NCBI RefSeq assembly: GCF_003286085.1
Contig: NW_020825289.1
Coordinates: 7,192,001-7,256,000 of the forward strand
Direction: 5' to 3'
Length of the DNA stretch: 64,000 nt
DNA from: Drosophila persimilis
Taxonomy: Eukaryota > Arthropoda > Insecta > Diptera > Drosophilidae
In this document: positions 38,201-50,900 of the stretch, in pieces
How the letters are laid out: every line of letters begins with the position of its first letter
How positions within the stretch are numbered: the first letter of the stretch is position 1
The notes under the pieces: model-generated
What the model saw: the letters and a program-made list of their open reading frames with translations, nothing else
What the model was told of the DNA's origin: nothing
The model's database searches: none
Made by a program: the position numbers and the translations under genes

Positions 38201-41200
38201 GCCGCGGCCGTGTTGTATCCCCTGTTGCACATGCTGCACTGGAATGGCTTCTGGATGTCATGCGTCTTCATGTGGATCTTCAGGTGATCGCTAATGAAGA
38301 GAGGGAAGATAGGCAAGAGATATGGTCAGATTAGAATGAAGTTATAGTTGAATTGCGTGTCCCTTTTCGTATTCTCTCTCACTTACCTCCTGGAGAAGGC
38401 CGCCTCGCAGTGCGGGCACTTGTAGTTCCGCTCGTTCGTGTGCAGCTTCTTATGGCGATCCCGGGAGCGCTTGTGCTTGAACAACTTGGCGCAGTACTCG
38501 CACTTGAAGGGCAGATGCTCGGCATGGCTCTGCAAATAGATTCAGGGTAACCCGATTAGTATTTCCCCTGGCACAGGTGCAATCTTAACTATGATATGTT
38601 CGGTATCCATCCACCTATCTCCATGATTAGCCCAGACACAGGCCCAGACTTGGGGGGACTTGGGCCGGGAGCTATTTGAAATTCTTAGAAGACAACCAGG
38701 CAGCGTCAACTGTCCGTCTACCCCAGTTAAATGTTGACGATGACGACGACAACGACGACGGCTCCTCGCTTGAATTTATAGATGCGTCAATCTGAATCTG
38801 AATCTGCATACCGACTGACTCGGACTTGGACGCCAGCTCTGACTCGGCCTCTGGTTCTGAGTCTGGTTCTGACTGCGAGAGAGACTGACGGGAACCGTAG
38901 GTGTTTCACTTGCGACTTGTGGCTTGTGGCTTGTGGACAAAAATTCATCTAAATGCGCGACGCCTCTCGTTCTGGTGTGGGGACAGGTGCTGGAAGGGGA
39001 TTGGGGACTACACCCGCAACCGGTTTACTTTTGGGGTTCTTTGGCGGCTGCCAAAGCGTCGGTGGAGCGCTTTGAACTCGCTGAGGAGTAGCCGCAAAAA
39101 ATGAGCCCATTTGTATGCAGGCCCCCAGTCCGGGATTTGCGTATATTGCACAATATACTCACTCGTATACCCGTATACCCATACAACCGAAAACTTAGCC
39201 GAGTTAGTCGCATCCACTCAGAGAGAGAGAGAAAGAGAGAGAGAGGGGGGGGGGGGGGGGGGGGGGGGGAGAGCGGGAGTGATCCCGTGTTGGTTATGGT
39301 TTTTTAAACTGTCGCTCCAATCATCATCGCCATCAACATCCCATAAGCCGCGCCCCACTACCTCCCTTTCGGGGGGAGAACCAGAACGTGCGAGAATGGC
39401 CCAAAGACCGAATTCTTAATATCTGCCCCATTCTCTGCTTTGTCCAGGCGCTAGGATCAAAGCGAGCGCTACATGTTAGACCCTGGCCGGTGATAAAGAT
39501 CGGCGGTAGTAGTCCTCCTAAACAGCAGTTGCAATTGGGTTAACAAGTTGCTGATGTCATGGGCGGTGTTGTTCGCAGTCCGAAAAGCGTTTAAGCCGAA
39601 TCAGAGCCGCAACCCCAGGAGGGGTGAGGGCGTGTGGGTGAGAGGCGGCAGCCACAAAGGCCACGGCCAAAAGATTCGGTCTTAGATGATATGCTAAAAG
39701 ATGACTAAAGGAATGTTAGATGGCTGCATGGTATGGATCTAACTGAAGGCTAACCGAATGGATCTGGCATGATGAAAGCTTTATCCTAAGATATATTTAT
39801 TATCTTAAGATGTAGAGATTATTGAAGGTCTGATCGCCAAATAAAAACAGACTAGATATTTTTCTTTTCCTTAAATTCTTTATATTCAACACCTTCAATG
39901 GAATAAAAGGGAGCCCTTTAATACCTTCATCCTTCTTCCACTTCCACTTTCAATTCAATTTCAATTAGCAACATTTGGAATTGTGTATCAAGGTTCAACC
40001 GTGACACGCGAAAAGCTCCAAGGAGTCTGTCACCTAAGTGTCAATCAAGTGGGTTCACGTTCACCCAACCCCAAACCCAACCGCAACCCGAACAAGCGCG
40101 AAATACTAAGCGCCTTATGGCGATGCCAAGGTGGTAATTAAGCAACCCACCCAGACACCCAGCCACCCAGCCACCCATTTGTGGCGGGTAACCCACCCAC
40201 CAAAGAAGGAACCCTTTCTAGAGGGAGACTCACCTGCACGTGATGCTTCAAGTATCCGAGACGCGGAAACGTCTTATCACAGAACTGGCACTGATAGGAG
40301 CCGTCGCCGCGACTCTTAATGCCTTCGCCTGTCAACTTATCAAACTTTGCGGCTGCTCCACCGCCACCGCCAGCGCCGGTTCCGGCTAATGCTCCTCCGG
40401 CAGCTGCCATCTTGGCCTCCTTATTGATTTTGCGCAGCTTGTTGGCAATCTTCAGGGCCTGCTGGTGATGGTAATGATGGTGGTGGTGGAAGTGCGGCTG
40501 TCGCTTTGGCTTGGCAGGCTCTTCTCCTGGGACTCCGTTCGACTTGCCTTCTGCGGTCAGGTGGGGATCCTCCTGGCCGGCACTCGCCGAGGTAGCGGCC
40601 AGATGATGGGAGTTGGGTGTCAGGGTACCATCGGAGATGCTCGGTGAGTAGCTGGAAGAGGTGTGGGTACTGTACATGTCTGGAAATGTACAAGAGCGGG
40701 AAGAGTTTCTCAATTAGAAGTTATGGTCGCACTGTGTGGGCGACTGCATCCTGATTAGCGGCTCTGGGGGATCGGCGCATGTGTGTGACTAAGCGCGACA
40801 GGAAATCAACGTCGGCTATCAAATGCTGGACACGGAATTAATTCAATTAGCACCACATCGTTTGGTGTCGGCCAGTCCCCAGTCCCACCCCAAGTGGGGA
40901 TCATCTCTCCACCTCCACCTCCCCATCCCCATCCCCATCTGACCCTCTCTGTAAGTGAGGCTCATGCAAACTAATTGCGCTTTGTTCTTGTCGTCGTTTT
41001 AATTACGAGTACACCATCCATTTATTCCACTGCCCCATGAGGGTCTCTGTCTCCCGCTCTCATCATCTATCACCACGCGCCAAGTGCCGTCTTCGAAAAC
41101 TGTTAATTGAACCCAATTGCAAGTGATCTGTGTGTCTGTATCGGACCCGGGACCGTGCTCTGGGTCAGGGACTGCGTTTGTTTTCCCTCTCATCGCTTGA

Positions 41201-41971
41201 ACTCTGAACTGAAGCGATCCGTATTGGTCTGCTATGGTCAGATCTAAACTTTAATTAGGAAAAATCAAACTGATGCTCGGATTAATTTCTCAAGTTCTTT
41301 GGGGTTAAAGAAAGTCGTAAGAGATTTGAACCCATTCATTCATTTGATTGAAGTGCTGTACGTTTGCTGAGATCATAGAAATGGGAATGGGGATGTCAAA
41401 TAGGTTGAACAGATTGGATTAAGATGGGGAGAAGATTTTTCTATTATCGGTGATCAACTAATATTATATCTTCACTAGGGAAAAAGCCTCTTACCCACTC
41501 GCTTAGCTTCTGCGCCAGCCCTTTATATGAGAGGTCAATGAAATATATTTTCCGCATTATTGAAAGACTCAAAACCCCGTCGGAATATTAACAGCACCCG
41601 TAAATTCGGATACATTTTTGTATATTTTTGCGTACTCTTGGCATTATAAATATTACCGAGAGGAAGCTGTCGAACCAAATCCATTAGAATAATCTAGTTA
41701 CCAGCTCTGCCTCTGGCCAAGATCTAGTCTTCGGAAGAATTCGGAAACACTCTCTCGTCCGTTGACCGCAAATTTCGACTGGAAATGAATCCCAGGGAAT
41801 ACTGATATATCCCTATTGACCTATTATCTGTATCTCTCTTTCTCTCTTATATTTCTATCCAAAAAGTTCTCTTAATTTACCGTTGTTTGTGATCTCCTTG
41901 GTGGCCTGGATCTTCTCAATTAGATTCTCCAAACGCGAACTGGGTCCGCGATAAAGCATTTTTAGGGCCAT
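35248..41971 (-). CDS. Oaz: Oaz, short form from an internal promoter
   Basis: Exon 41971-41881 (30 codons plus one base) starts at [12 protein letters not shown] and joins in phase 1 to the same exon 4 (40679-40234), exon 5 and exon 6, giving 1,240 residues. The donor is G then GTAAATTAAG. The exon is open further upstream to 42073, but only with GTG codons before a TGA, so the ATG at 41971 is taken as the start. The resulting protein has all the zinc fingers and the PTDLS site but lacks the NuRD-binding N-terminus and both acidic exons. The 30 residues specific to this form look helical ([13 protein letters not shown]) and match nothing recognised. Confidence 0.75.
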
Positions 41972-44900
41972 AATATCATGGCATAGTCTCGATAAATTTT
42001 CCAAATCAATTTTAAACAAAATTTCACTAACAATTTTCACTAAGTCAACGCGGCACTTGGTCACTTTTCTGCTTCACTCGAGGCATTAAATGTTAATGAC
42101 TTTTCCAACGACTAACGCTTTGGCTGGCACCAAAGGATCGCACTTTTTTGTTGTTGGGGGGATTTTCTTGTTGTTGCTGTTGTTTTATTTTCTTTGCTGT
42201 GCTGTTTTTGTCGCGCCGACGCACCACGAAGGACGTCCAATTGCCGCGAGCACCAAAATTGTACTAAAATCAGAGCCGCCGCAGAGCCCGGGTCTGGGTC
42301 TGGGCCACCGAGCGACCAAAAGGCCGAGCCGAGAGCAGCGGGCGTCGTCGACGACGATGTCGAGACCAAAACGCCTATAAAAAGCGATAACTAGGCGAAC
42401 TGGTTCTCGTGCGTGTCGGTGTGGCAGTGTGTTTGTGTGTGTCTGGGATGAGAATCCCAAAAGGCACACTATACACACACATACTCGGAGAAAAAAAAGG
42501 CGTCGGCGTCGCTGTCGTCACGACAAATGAGAAGCAACAGAGAAAGCAATTTAAATGGCGCCCCCACCCCACCCCCACACAGACACACGCACAGCGAGAG
42601 GAGCGGCGTAATGCTCGAACAGGAGTGTGAGAGAGCAAGCTGATAAGCTCTTTACATAAGCACCACACACTGCTACCAGAGCGAGACGCAGCGAGCGTCA
42701 TAGAGCGAGAGAGCGTGCGTGCATTGGTGTTGGTGCCGTGGCATATACTCCAGCACTAATAAGGAGGGGGCTGGCAAAAGGCGGAGCATAGGTTCCCGCT
42801 GCTGTGGTGCAGCGGCTCATTTCACCTGGAGTTTTGGGGCGACTAATGGGAAGAGGATGGAACGAGGGAGGAGGTAGGGGTACAGAAAGCGCTGATACTT
42901 TTTATATATGTTTATGTTCTATTTATTTGAGCATAGCAAATATAATTTAACTAAAATATCAGGCGATGAGGCTTGGCCACTTTTCTTTTATTTGTAATCG
43001 CTTGTTTTTCACTGTTTATTCAATTTGAGGATACCAACCTTCCTTCAGCAGAAATTAAATTGAATATATTTTCCAGGAAAAGTATTCAGGAATTATTCAG
43101 GTAATATAGGGACTTGAAAATTACGAAAATGGTACCAGCAGATTGTATATCCCAAGGCATTCTGTGCACGTCCTCCAGAAAACCTTCGTGGTTTCAATTA
43201 AATACTTGAACAAAATATAAAAATGTGTTCCTGCAACATCTTGCTAATTTAATCTACCAAAAATTAATAAAACATTATGTCCACATTTAAAAAATGTATT
43301 AAAGAAAAAGGCCTTTCGCTATATTGGCTTGAGGTTATTTCAAAATCAATTAAAACGCAGTCTTAAATCTATAAAAGAAGGCGTAAAACGTAGCTGTCTG
43401 TCCCCTTTCCATAAGAAGGCAATTAAAACATCCCAATCAAAGGTTTTCTATTTTTATTTTCGCAGGATATGCTTGGGATCAATTCAAGGCTCTGGGAGCT
43501 CTTAACCTCTTCCAACCTATTTTCGTGTAAATGTCAATTGCCAACTGGGAAAAACATGACCACAGTCGAAACAACCATACAAGAAACAATTGCGGAAAAA
43601 AGTTAAATGACACAAAATGTCACGAAGGAAGCAAAAAAAAAAAGAAAGCCAAATGATGGAAAACATCTATAAACCATTAGCGCGGCCACGTCTATGTGGC
43701 AAACGGAAATGTTGCAAAAATGAATCCGTACACATGCAGATTCTGACAGGAGAGGATATCACAGTAGAGTAAAGGAAAGGAAAGGACAGGAAAGCACAAC
43801 AATGGACCGGGACACAACGGGAAAGGACTGGGCCAAGGAGAGAGCTGCAGCAAACGCGTCACTAAAAGCCAAATTAATTATGCATGCAACGGCAGCCTGT
43901 GATATTGGGGGTAGGCTATTCCCCACTCCCCATTCCTCAGCCCCCCCAGCAAAGTGCAGCAAAAAAAGTTTTGAGGTTTGGATGGAACTGTCAGCAGCAG
44001 AGAGTGCCGTGCTGTCTCCTCCTGCACTCCCTCTCCTTCTGAATCCCCCCATAAAACTATCAAGGCAATTAAAAAATCACTTTTCACTAGTTTGCCCTCA
44101 ACGCTACTTCTGTTGCCCTCCCTTCCCCCTCCCCTCCCCGTCCACGTTGCACTGGTGGCTTTTAGTTTTGTTTCGGTTTTTTCTTGTGGCTGTCGTAGTG
44201 CTTCTCTCCCATTGGTCTCTGCTTTCGCCAGCCAATGCGCATGCCTCGCACGAAAGTATATAGAAAGAGATGGCTATCGACGAAGCTGTCAATTCGTGTT
44301 TCTCGACACTGGGTTTGGGCTTGTTTGTGTCTTTATTTGTTAATTGTTTTACGATGTGGTTGTTGTTTGTGTCTCAAAGTTCGTTGTTTCAGTCTTTGGT
44401 TTGAGGTTGGAACTGCCATGAGTTTCCATGGGTTTCTCTGAAGTTAGTTCGGAGTCTAGTTTAGGATGGTATTTTTAAAAGATAAATCACACATTTAAAC
44501 AAACTTTTTAGTTGAGATTCTTTTAATTGAGTTTTCAAACTTCAATTGCATTACAAATTAAACTTTTAATTTCATTACTTTGAATCTTTTTGTAGATTGG
44601 GTAGATAATTCTTTATGGATATATTAATGAATAAAGATATTTAAAGTGGATGAAATATAGACGGAATTGTTGCCTAAAAGCTTGTGTTTTTATCTTTGGC
44701 ATTTATGTATGTATAATGGATTTCTAGTGCAAAATCAGGTGAGGCTCCACTATCAATCCATGTCGCATTTCCTACCATGGAAAATTCCATGTTCTACTGA
44801 AAAGTTCAATTACAAATACATTCAATTAGCTGAAACCCTCGAAATCAAAAGACGACTTAACCTCTGACCTCTGTCAGTGAAAACTTTTCCTCAAATCGAA

Positions 44901-47900
44901 ATGGAAGTCCCAACTCAAACAGAAAAAACCCACAAATATCATGAATTTATCATCAACAATCCCAAAGATCATTTTTCAATTAAAGTTAATCTTCGCCTTC
45001 TGCATAATTAATGCGCGAACACGGGGAAAGTTTTTCCGGCCGGCAACAATTTTCCTAATTGCAACAAGAAACAACACAAAACAGAATACAGATTTCCAAT
45101 TTTGAAATTTTAATTGTCCTTAGATGTTCTTTTTTCAGCCTTGTTTTCAGGGGTGTGGGGTGGAGGGGCAGGGGAAGGGGAAGAGACACGTTGAATCCTG
45201 TTGAAAAATCAACTTTCGGCTGAAAAATTCTAAAAGGTCTCTCTGCTACTCATCCCACAGCCGGTGTTAATTACAATTGAGTGACAGTTTTCCGACAGGC
45301 CACGACAAGTGCTGGAAAATGGTGATGGAGGGTGTTCGGGTGGTTGGGTGGTTGGGTGGTTGGACTTGGCTGCCAGGTTGCGTGGTGGGTTGAAAGGGTG
45401 TCCGCACAGGTAAGTTGTGTCGCCCAGCCTTGGTCCTTGATCCTTTTCCGTTTGGTCCCGTGCATTTTTAATGCGCGGCTAATGCAAAGTCAGCCAAAAC
45501 TTTTCACTGAGATTTGCAGTTGGTCAACAGATTGTGGAGCGGACCAAAGGACCACAGCACTGAACGGCCTCGCCTCATGTGTCACGTCACTCGTCCTTGA
45601 TATGTGCTGACAGCCAAAGGATTTCGGCTTGGCTGGCGCCCTCATGCATAATAGATAAATTATAAAAATATATGCACTACATGGGAGCAGGGAAGTGGGA
45701 GGAGGAGGAGGACCTGTCATTGTCCTGCCAGCCAAAGTGTCCTTTTGTTTCAGCGCATTTTAAATGAGCCACTTCCAGGTCCACTCTCCGAAAAAGTCAC
45801 TCAAATTGTCACTTTGATGTCCTGACAGCTGCCCAGCATTCGACGCCAGACCCTCAGTGCCATCCAAACTCCGAGTCCGAGGTCCGTGTGTCTCCATAGA
45901 TTTCCATCTCCCGGCACTGATCTCATTCCAATGCAAACTGCACAATTAATCAGACGGTTGAGGCCTCATTTAATTAGAGCCCGAAACCCGAACCCGATCC
46001 CGAATTTGGTGGTCAAGTCCAGGCAAAAAAAAAGGTTTACACTTGTCACAATATATTTATAATTTTTCTAATGAGCCTTGACACGATTTGTGGACTGACT
46101 CAAGGGTATGGAGAGGCTGGACGATGGACGATTGTTGTTTCAATAAAGAGATATCTCGTAATCAAACTTTTGGAACCATAGCTAACTGTCCTTGAATTTT
46201 CTCTTAGTCTATCTAACCATTTGAGGGTCACTATTCAAAATGTAGCATCTCCTTTAAAACCCTCTCTTCCTTCCCGGTGGGCCTTCCACAATGTTCAGCT
46301 TATCGATCACTCGGAACCCAACAGGGCATCCCTGCCCAAACATTAGAGACAACTTTTAGACATATTTACCAAACAAATAATTATCCCGATAATCTGATTG
46401 TGATGCTGAACCCGTGATGTATTGTCAAGTCATGCCCGTTCAGTGGGTCATAATGATGATCCTTTTGAATTGCATCACAGACAGGTCTCGATGCGATCTC
46501 GGCGAGGTTTCTCAATGAAAAATGAAGTCAAGTGGGATTCTCAATGGAGTGCTAGGGATTTGTCTCAATCGTGATCGAGGCGCTGACACAAATCAATCAA
46601 CACACGGAGACAGCCAACAGGTAGAGGCCCTGATCGGACTGGAACTGTCTCTGGACTGCAGTCTGGGTCTGGCTCTGGCTCTGGCTCTGGCACTGGGATC
46701 TTGATCGACTGTCAGGGCTAATGATGGGTCTGGCGACGTGTCGGGTGCGTCCTGCGGTGGCTGACTCCACGCCTCCCTCTAAACATTGTTTTGAAAAGGG
46801 TTTCAAATCGATTTTTGTGTGCCTTGATTGACGCTCTGCCTGACCGACCATAATTGACTTTCGCACCTGTTTTTCTCCATCTCTCTGTATCTGAAAACCC
46901 ATTCAACCGCAGAGGCTCGGTGTGAGCTGTGGGGGTTTTATTAGGGGGATTTTGGGGGCAGCTCGACAGCGGCACGTGCTGCAAGTTTTGTGGCTTAGAC
47001 TGGGGGCAAGACTGGGAGAACAATGCCCCACTCAGAGGCAGTCGGACAGCTGCCTCGGCTAAACGGTACTTGAGCATCGAGCGAGGTACGCGTGCCACAA
47101 CCGCCATAAACGGAGGGGTCCGACTGCGACCATCAACAAATTGAAATGCATCGCAGGGGCAGTGGCAGTGGCAGTGGCAGTGGCAGAGTCTGAGGCAGAA
47201 AGAAACCCTGGAACCAGATTAACATGTCCGATTGCCACATCCGAGGTCTTTTGTGCTGGAGCCGCTGAATGCGATTCCCATTCCGGTTGCCGATGTCGAT
47301 GTCTCTCTCTTCACTCGGAACGGAAGACGGAAACTAGAACTTCACGGCGATTCAAGTGCCCCGATAACGGGGCATCTGAGGGCACATGGGGCAAGGGGTT
47401 CGCTTGGAATTGGGTTTACGACAGTATTTTTTCCCCGTCTGCTCTTGCTGCTACCAGTTTTTGTCTCGCCCGATTATGGCGATAATAAACATAAAATTAT
47501 TTTATAGCTGGAGTAGTTTCAGCGCTGCTTGTGGCATTTAACTAATAAGGCAGAAGAGGCAGGGGACAGTTGGATGTCATAATCAATGAATAATGAATGA
47601 GATATCTCAAAGGAGCGAAGGGTTTCCACAAAGTCCAGTCGAGCATCAGGAACATGGATTGGACATGGCAAAAGCTTAGGAAATCATTTACATTTGGGTG
47701 TGGTTTTCATATAGAAAGAGTGAATGAATTGCTGCCAAGTTAAGCATCAATAAAGTATTGGATTCCCAATAGAAGCTGGCACAGCTAGGGGAACATCATT
47801 AACCACACATTCCACCTATTCCCCACTGAAAAATCCAATTCCAACCCCCAAGCCAGGCAAAGATTTACAGGGAAAGGTACCTGCTCGGAAGAAGCCATAA

Positions 47901-50900
47901 CAATATGTCTAAATTAAATCCTTTAAGATCACATAACGAACCCAAGGACCATTTCGTATGTGAAACATTTCAGCGCGTATTTCATTTAAATTACCCCAAA
48001 TATATCTTCAAAAGCGAAACGAGATACGGCGAAATATTCACAATGTGGCTGGCAGGATACTCGTAGCAGCGTGGGCTGAAAGGGTTCCCCTGGGAGTAAG
48101 GCACGCGGAATTGCGCCTTGGAGTCGCATCAGGACGAGGAGCAGAGCCCAGAACTATGCACATGGGAGTCACCAACAAAAAATTGTGGGCGAAGAGCGGC
48201 CAGGAGCCAGCGATTGGGTCGGGTATGCGGATGGGGATACACACACATTGCGTTGCTTTTATTTTTGCATCGTAAAACGGAATGAAAACGTCTTTCGCGG
48301 AAAGTTTTCTTTTCGCAGCCAGGCATCTCCCCTCTGAGCCAGAAATCGGTGCGCTCGCCAATTCCCGGGAGGAGGAGGTGGTTGGATGGGTCCGAAAACT
48401 TAGCGAAAGGCGAGTGAGCGAGCAGCCACGGAACGCACATAAATCATCGCCAGCCAAGGTGGCACCAGCAGCAACTTGGGCGTGTCATAACTTTTGAGCC
48501 GGGGAGAAAGGAGCTGAAAGCAGCACGAGAGAGAGCAGGAGCCTTGAGCCAGAGCTAGAGCCCAGTTGGCCAAGGCCCATGGGAATAAAAACAATGAGGA
48601 TGGAGCAACCGATGAGACTGGCGAAAGTTTGGAAAAATTGCCAGGAGCATCGGCCAATGCGCCTATGGTGAGTGCACACGGAGCTGGGGGCCGGGCCCTG
48701 TCCGGGATGGCCACTGCAGCTGACAGAACGCCATCGGAGGAGTGCAGTCCAGCCAGGAGCCGCCGCAGCAGAAGGACCAACTTTTTTCTCTGTATTTCCG
48801 CTTGTTTTGCTTTGGTGTCAAGGTGGCTTCACACCTGAGATTGCGATTACTTTTTTCCCAGACAGCCATGCAGCCAAACGGCAAGCCAAGTTGGGTTAAA
48901 GTTTTTAAAACTCTTAGATACCCTAAGGTAGAAGGGGTGTATTGGTTTTCTATATTGTTCTGATGGAAAGGATGAACCCTTTGCAGTCTGAAAGTAAATC
49001 CAAATGATTGGAAGGGTTTGCAGTGATTTGCAGTGATGTTTCCTAAGTCCATTAACTTAATATTTATATATGGGTACATAGAAGTGTACATCTGAAGTGT
49101 CTCTTGAAGGGAATGTATATAGCAACTCCTCTTTTCCGATAGATATAAGCAGATAGTCCCACCTCCTGAAGCACCAAAACTTTCTAATGTCTGTATCTGT
49201 ACTTTAGTTGTGGGCATTTCGCAGGTCTTGATGCAATTAAAAACCATTAGATTAGTACTTAGGATAGCCCGTTGACCCAATTACGCGTCGGTGGCTGTGT
49301 CTCTCAGCTGGCGGCAATGTCAAACAATGTCCAAAAGAGTCAAAGAGTTCTCTACGTGATGTACGTGGGATCTATCTGGGCCTGCCTGTGGCCCTTTGAC
49401 AGGCAGCGCAGCCCCACACGAGGTTCGAAAAGCTTCTGGTTCATTAACCGGGGCGATGTCGATGTCATCTCCGAACCGAACCAGTTTTCCCCAAAAAATC
49501 AGTACCAGATTTCTATCTCCGTGTGCGGCGCGGTGCGGTGCGGTGCGGTGCGTAAAGCAATTTGCGATGATGATGACGACTTCTTGGGAAAGCAACGGTT
49601 CGAGTGCTGTGAGAATTTGGCACTTTAAGCAATCCCCAACTGAAACTACAACTCCAGCCCCGAAAGAAACTTTAGTCCCAGCCCCAGCCCCACCACTAGC
49701 CACAAAACCCTTTGGCCAGAGACGCACGGGGCACGGGGCAGGGGGCCAGAGCAATTATTTATGGTCTCGAGACAGAGGCGTAGCAGGGGCGGAGGCCGAC
49801 TCTGTGTTTGTCTTGTAAGACAAATGTGTAATTAATTGCCTCGCATCAAAAGGAAACTGTGAAACTATTTGCATACGAGCATGGTAAATTGTCTTGGCTG
49901 TCACTTGGTTCATGCACTGCGAGTACGGGTACACACGTGCAATTAATAAATCAGAAAGGACAGGCTAAGCCAAAGGACCTCTCCACGACCCATTCCAACA
50001 CGCGGCGTACTGGCCTGACCCTTCCAAGCGGAAGTCTCAGACAAACAAAGGAAGTGACTTACTTGGCCCCAAGACTTGTGCAGCTTGATATTCTTTTTCT
50101 GGCAGGGGGCTCGGACTTCTGCCAAGAGGTTTCTCCGTTCCTCCCTTCTCATAAGAGCGTGTGGCAAGTCCGACTGCAACTAATTGCATTTCATTGCATA
50201 CATTTAGGCGCTTCCCCCTACAGCTGCAATCACATCGCCTCACACTGCCCAAAACGTTTCAAATTTGTAGTCAAATAGCCGGAGAGAGAGATTTCCTTGG
50301 GGCTGTCAATGGGTTCGTGGGGAGGAAAGTCAACCGCAAGTGCCTCAAGTCAATTTGTGGCAAAAGGGAAGGATGTACCGGGCAAGTGTTGAGTGCTAAC
50401 CATGCTGGCTACACTGTGAGAAATCGGAAAATAGTTCGAACTGATAATTGAAGACTATCACTGCAGATGAAACAAGTATCATTCGAAGGTCTTAATCGAG
50501 GAGGAATATATGTAAAAATAATATGTAAACTCAAAGACTTCTGCCATTGATTCTTCTCCAACTATTTCCCTCAGTGTAGTCGAAAGGAAAACACAGACAA
50601 GTCAGCAGCCAGGAAAAGTCTGATTCAGTCTCGGACTTAAGTGAGTGAGTGTGTGGGTGAGTGGGCATGAATGGATGAATGAATGAATGAAGCGAGCGGC
50701 AAATGGGCAACCCAGGGCAGGATGCGACTGCTGGTTCTGCTGCTCGTGGCAAGGACGTTGTTGGGTAAAACAAAGAGCGCAAGAAGGAAGTCCTGAAAAA
50801 ATGGTAGCGAAGGAAGAGGGGGAGCAAGAGGAGCAGGATGCCGACACCACAAAACGAAACAAATAACACAGAAAAAGCATTCGAAATGGCACTAGAGAGA

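Noticed and set aside
41972-42064. Longer N-terminus of the Oaz short form from 42064.
   Set aside because: The codon at 42064 is GTG and a TGA lies just upstream, so the segment is more likely leader.
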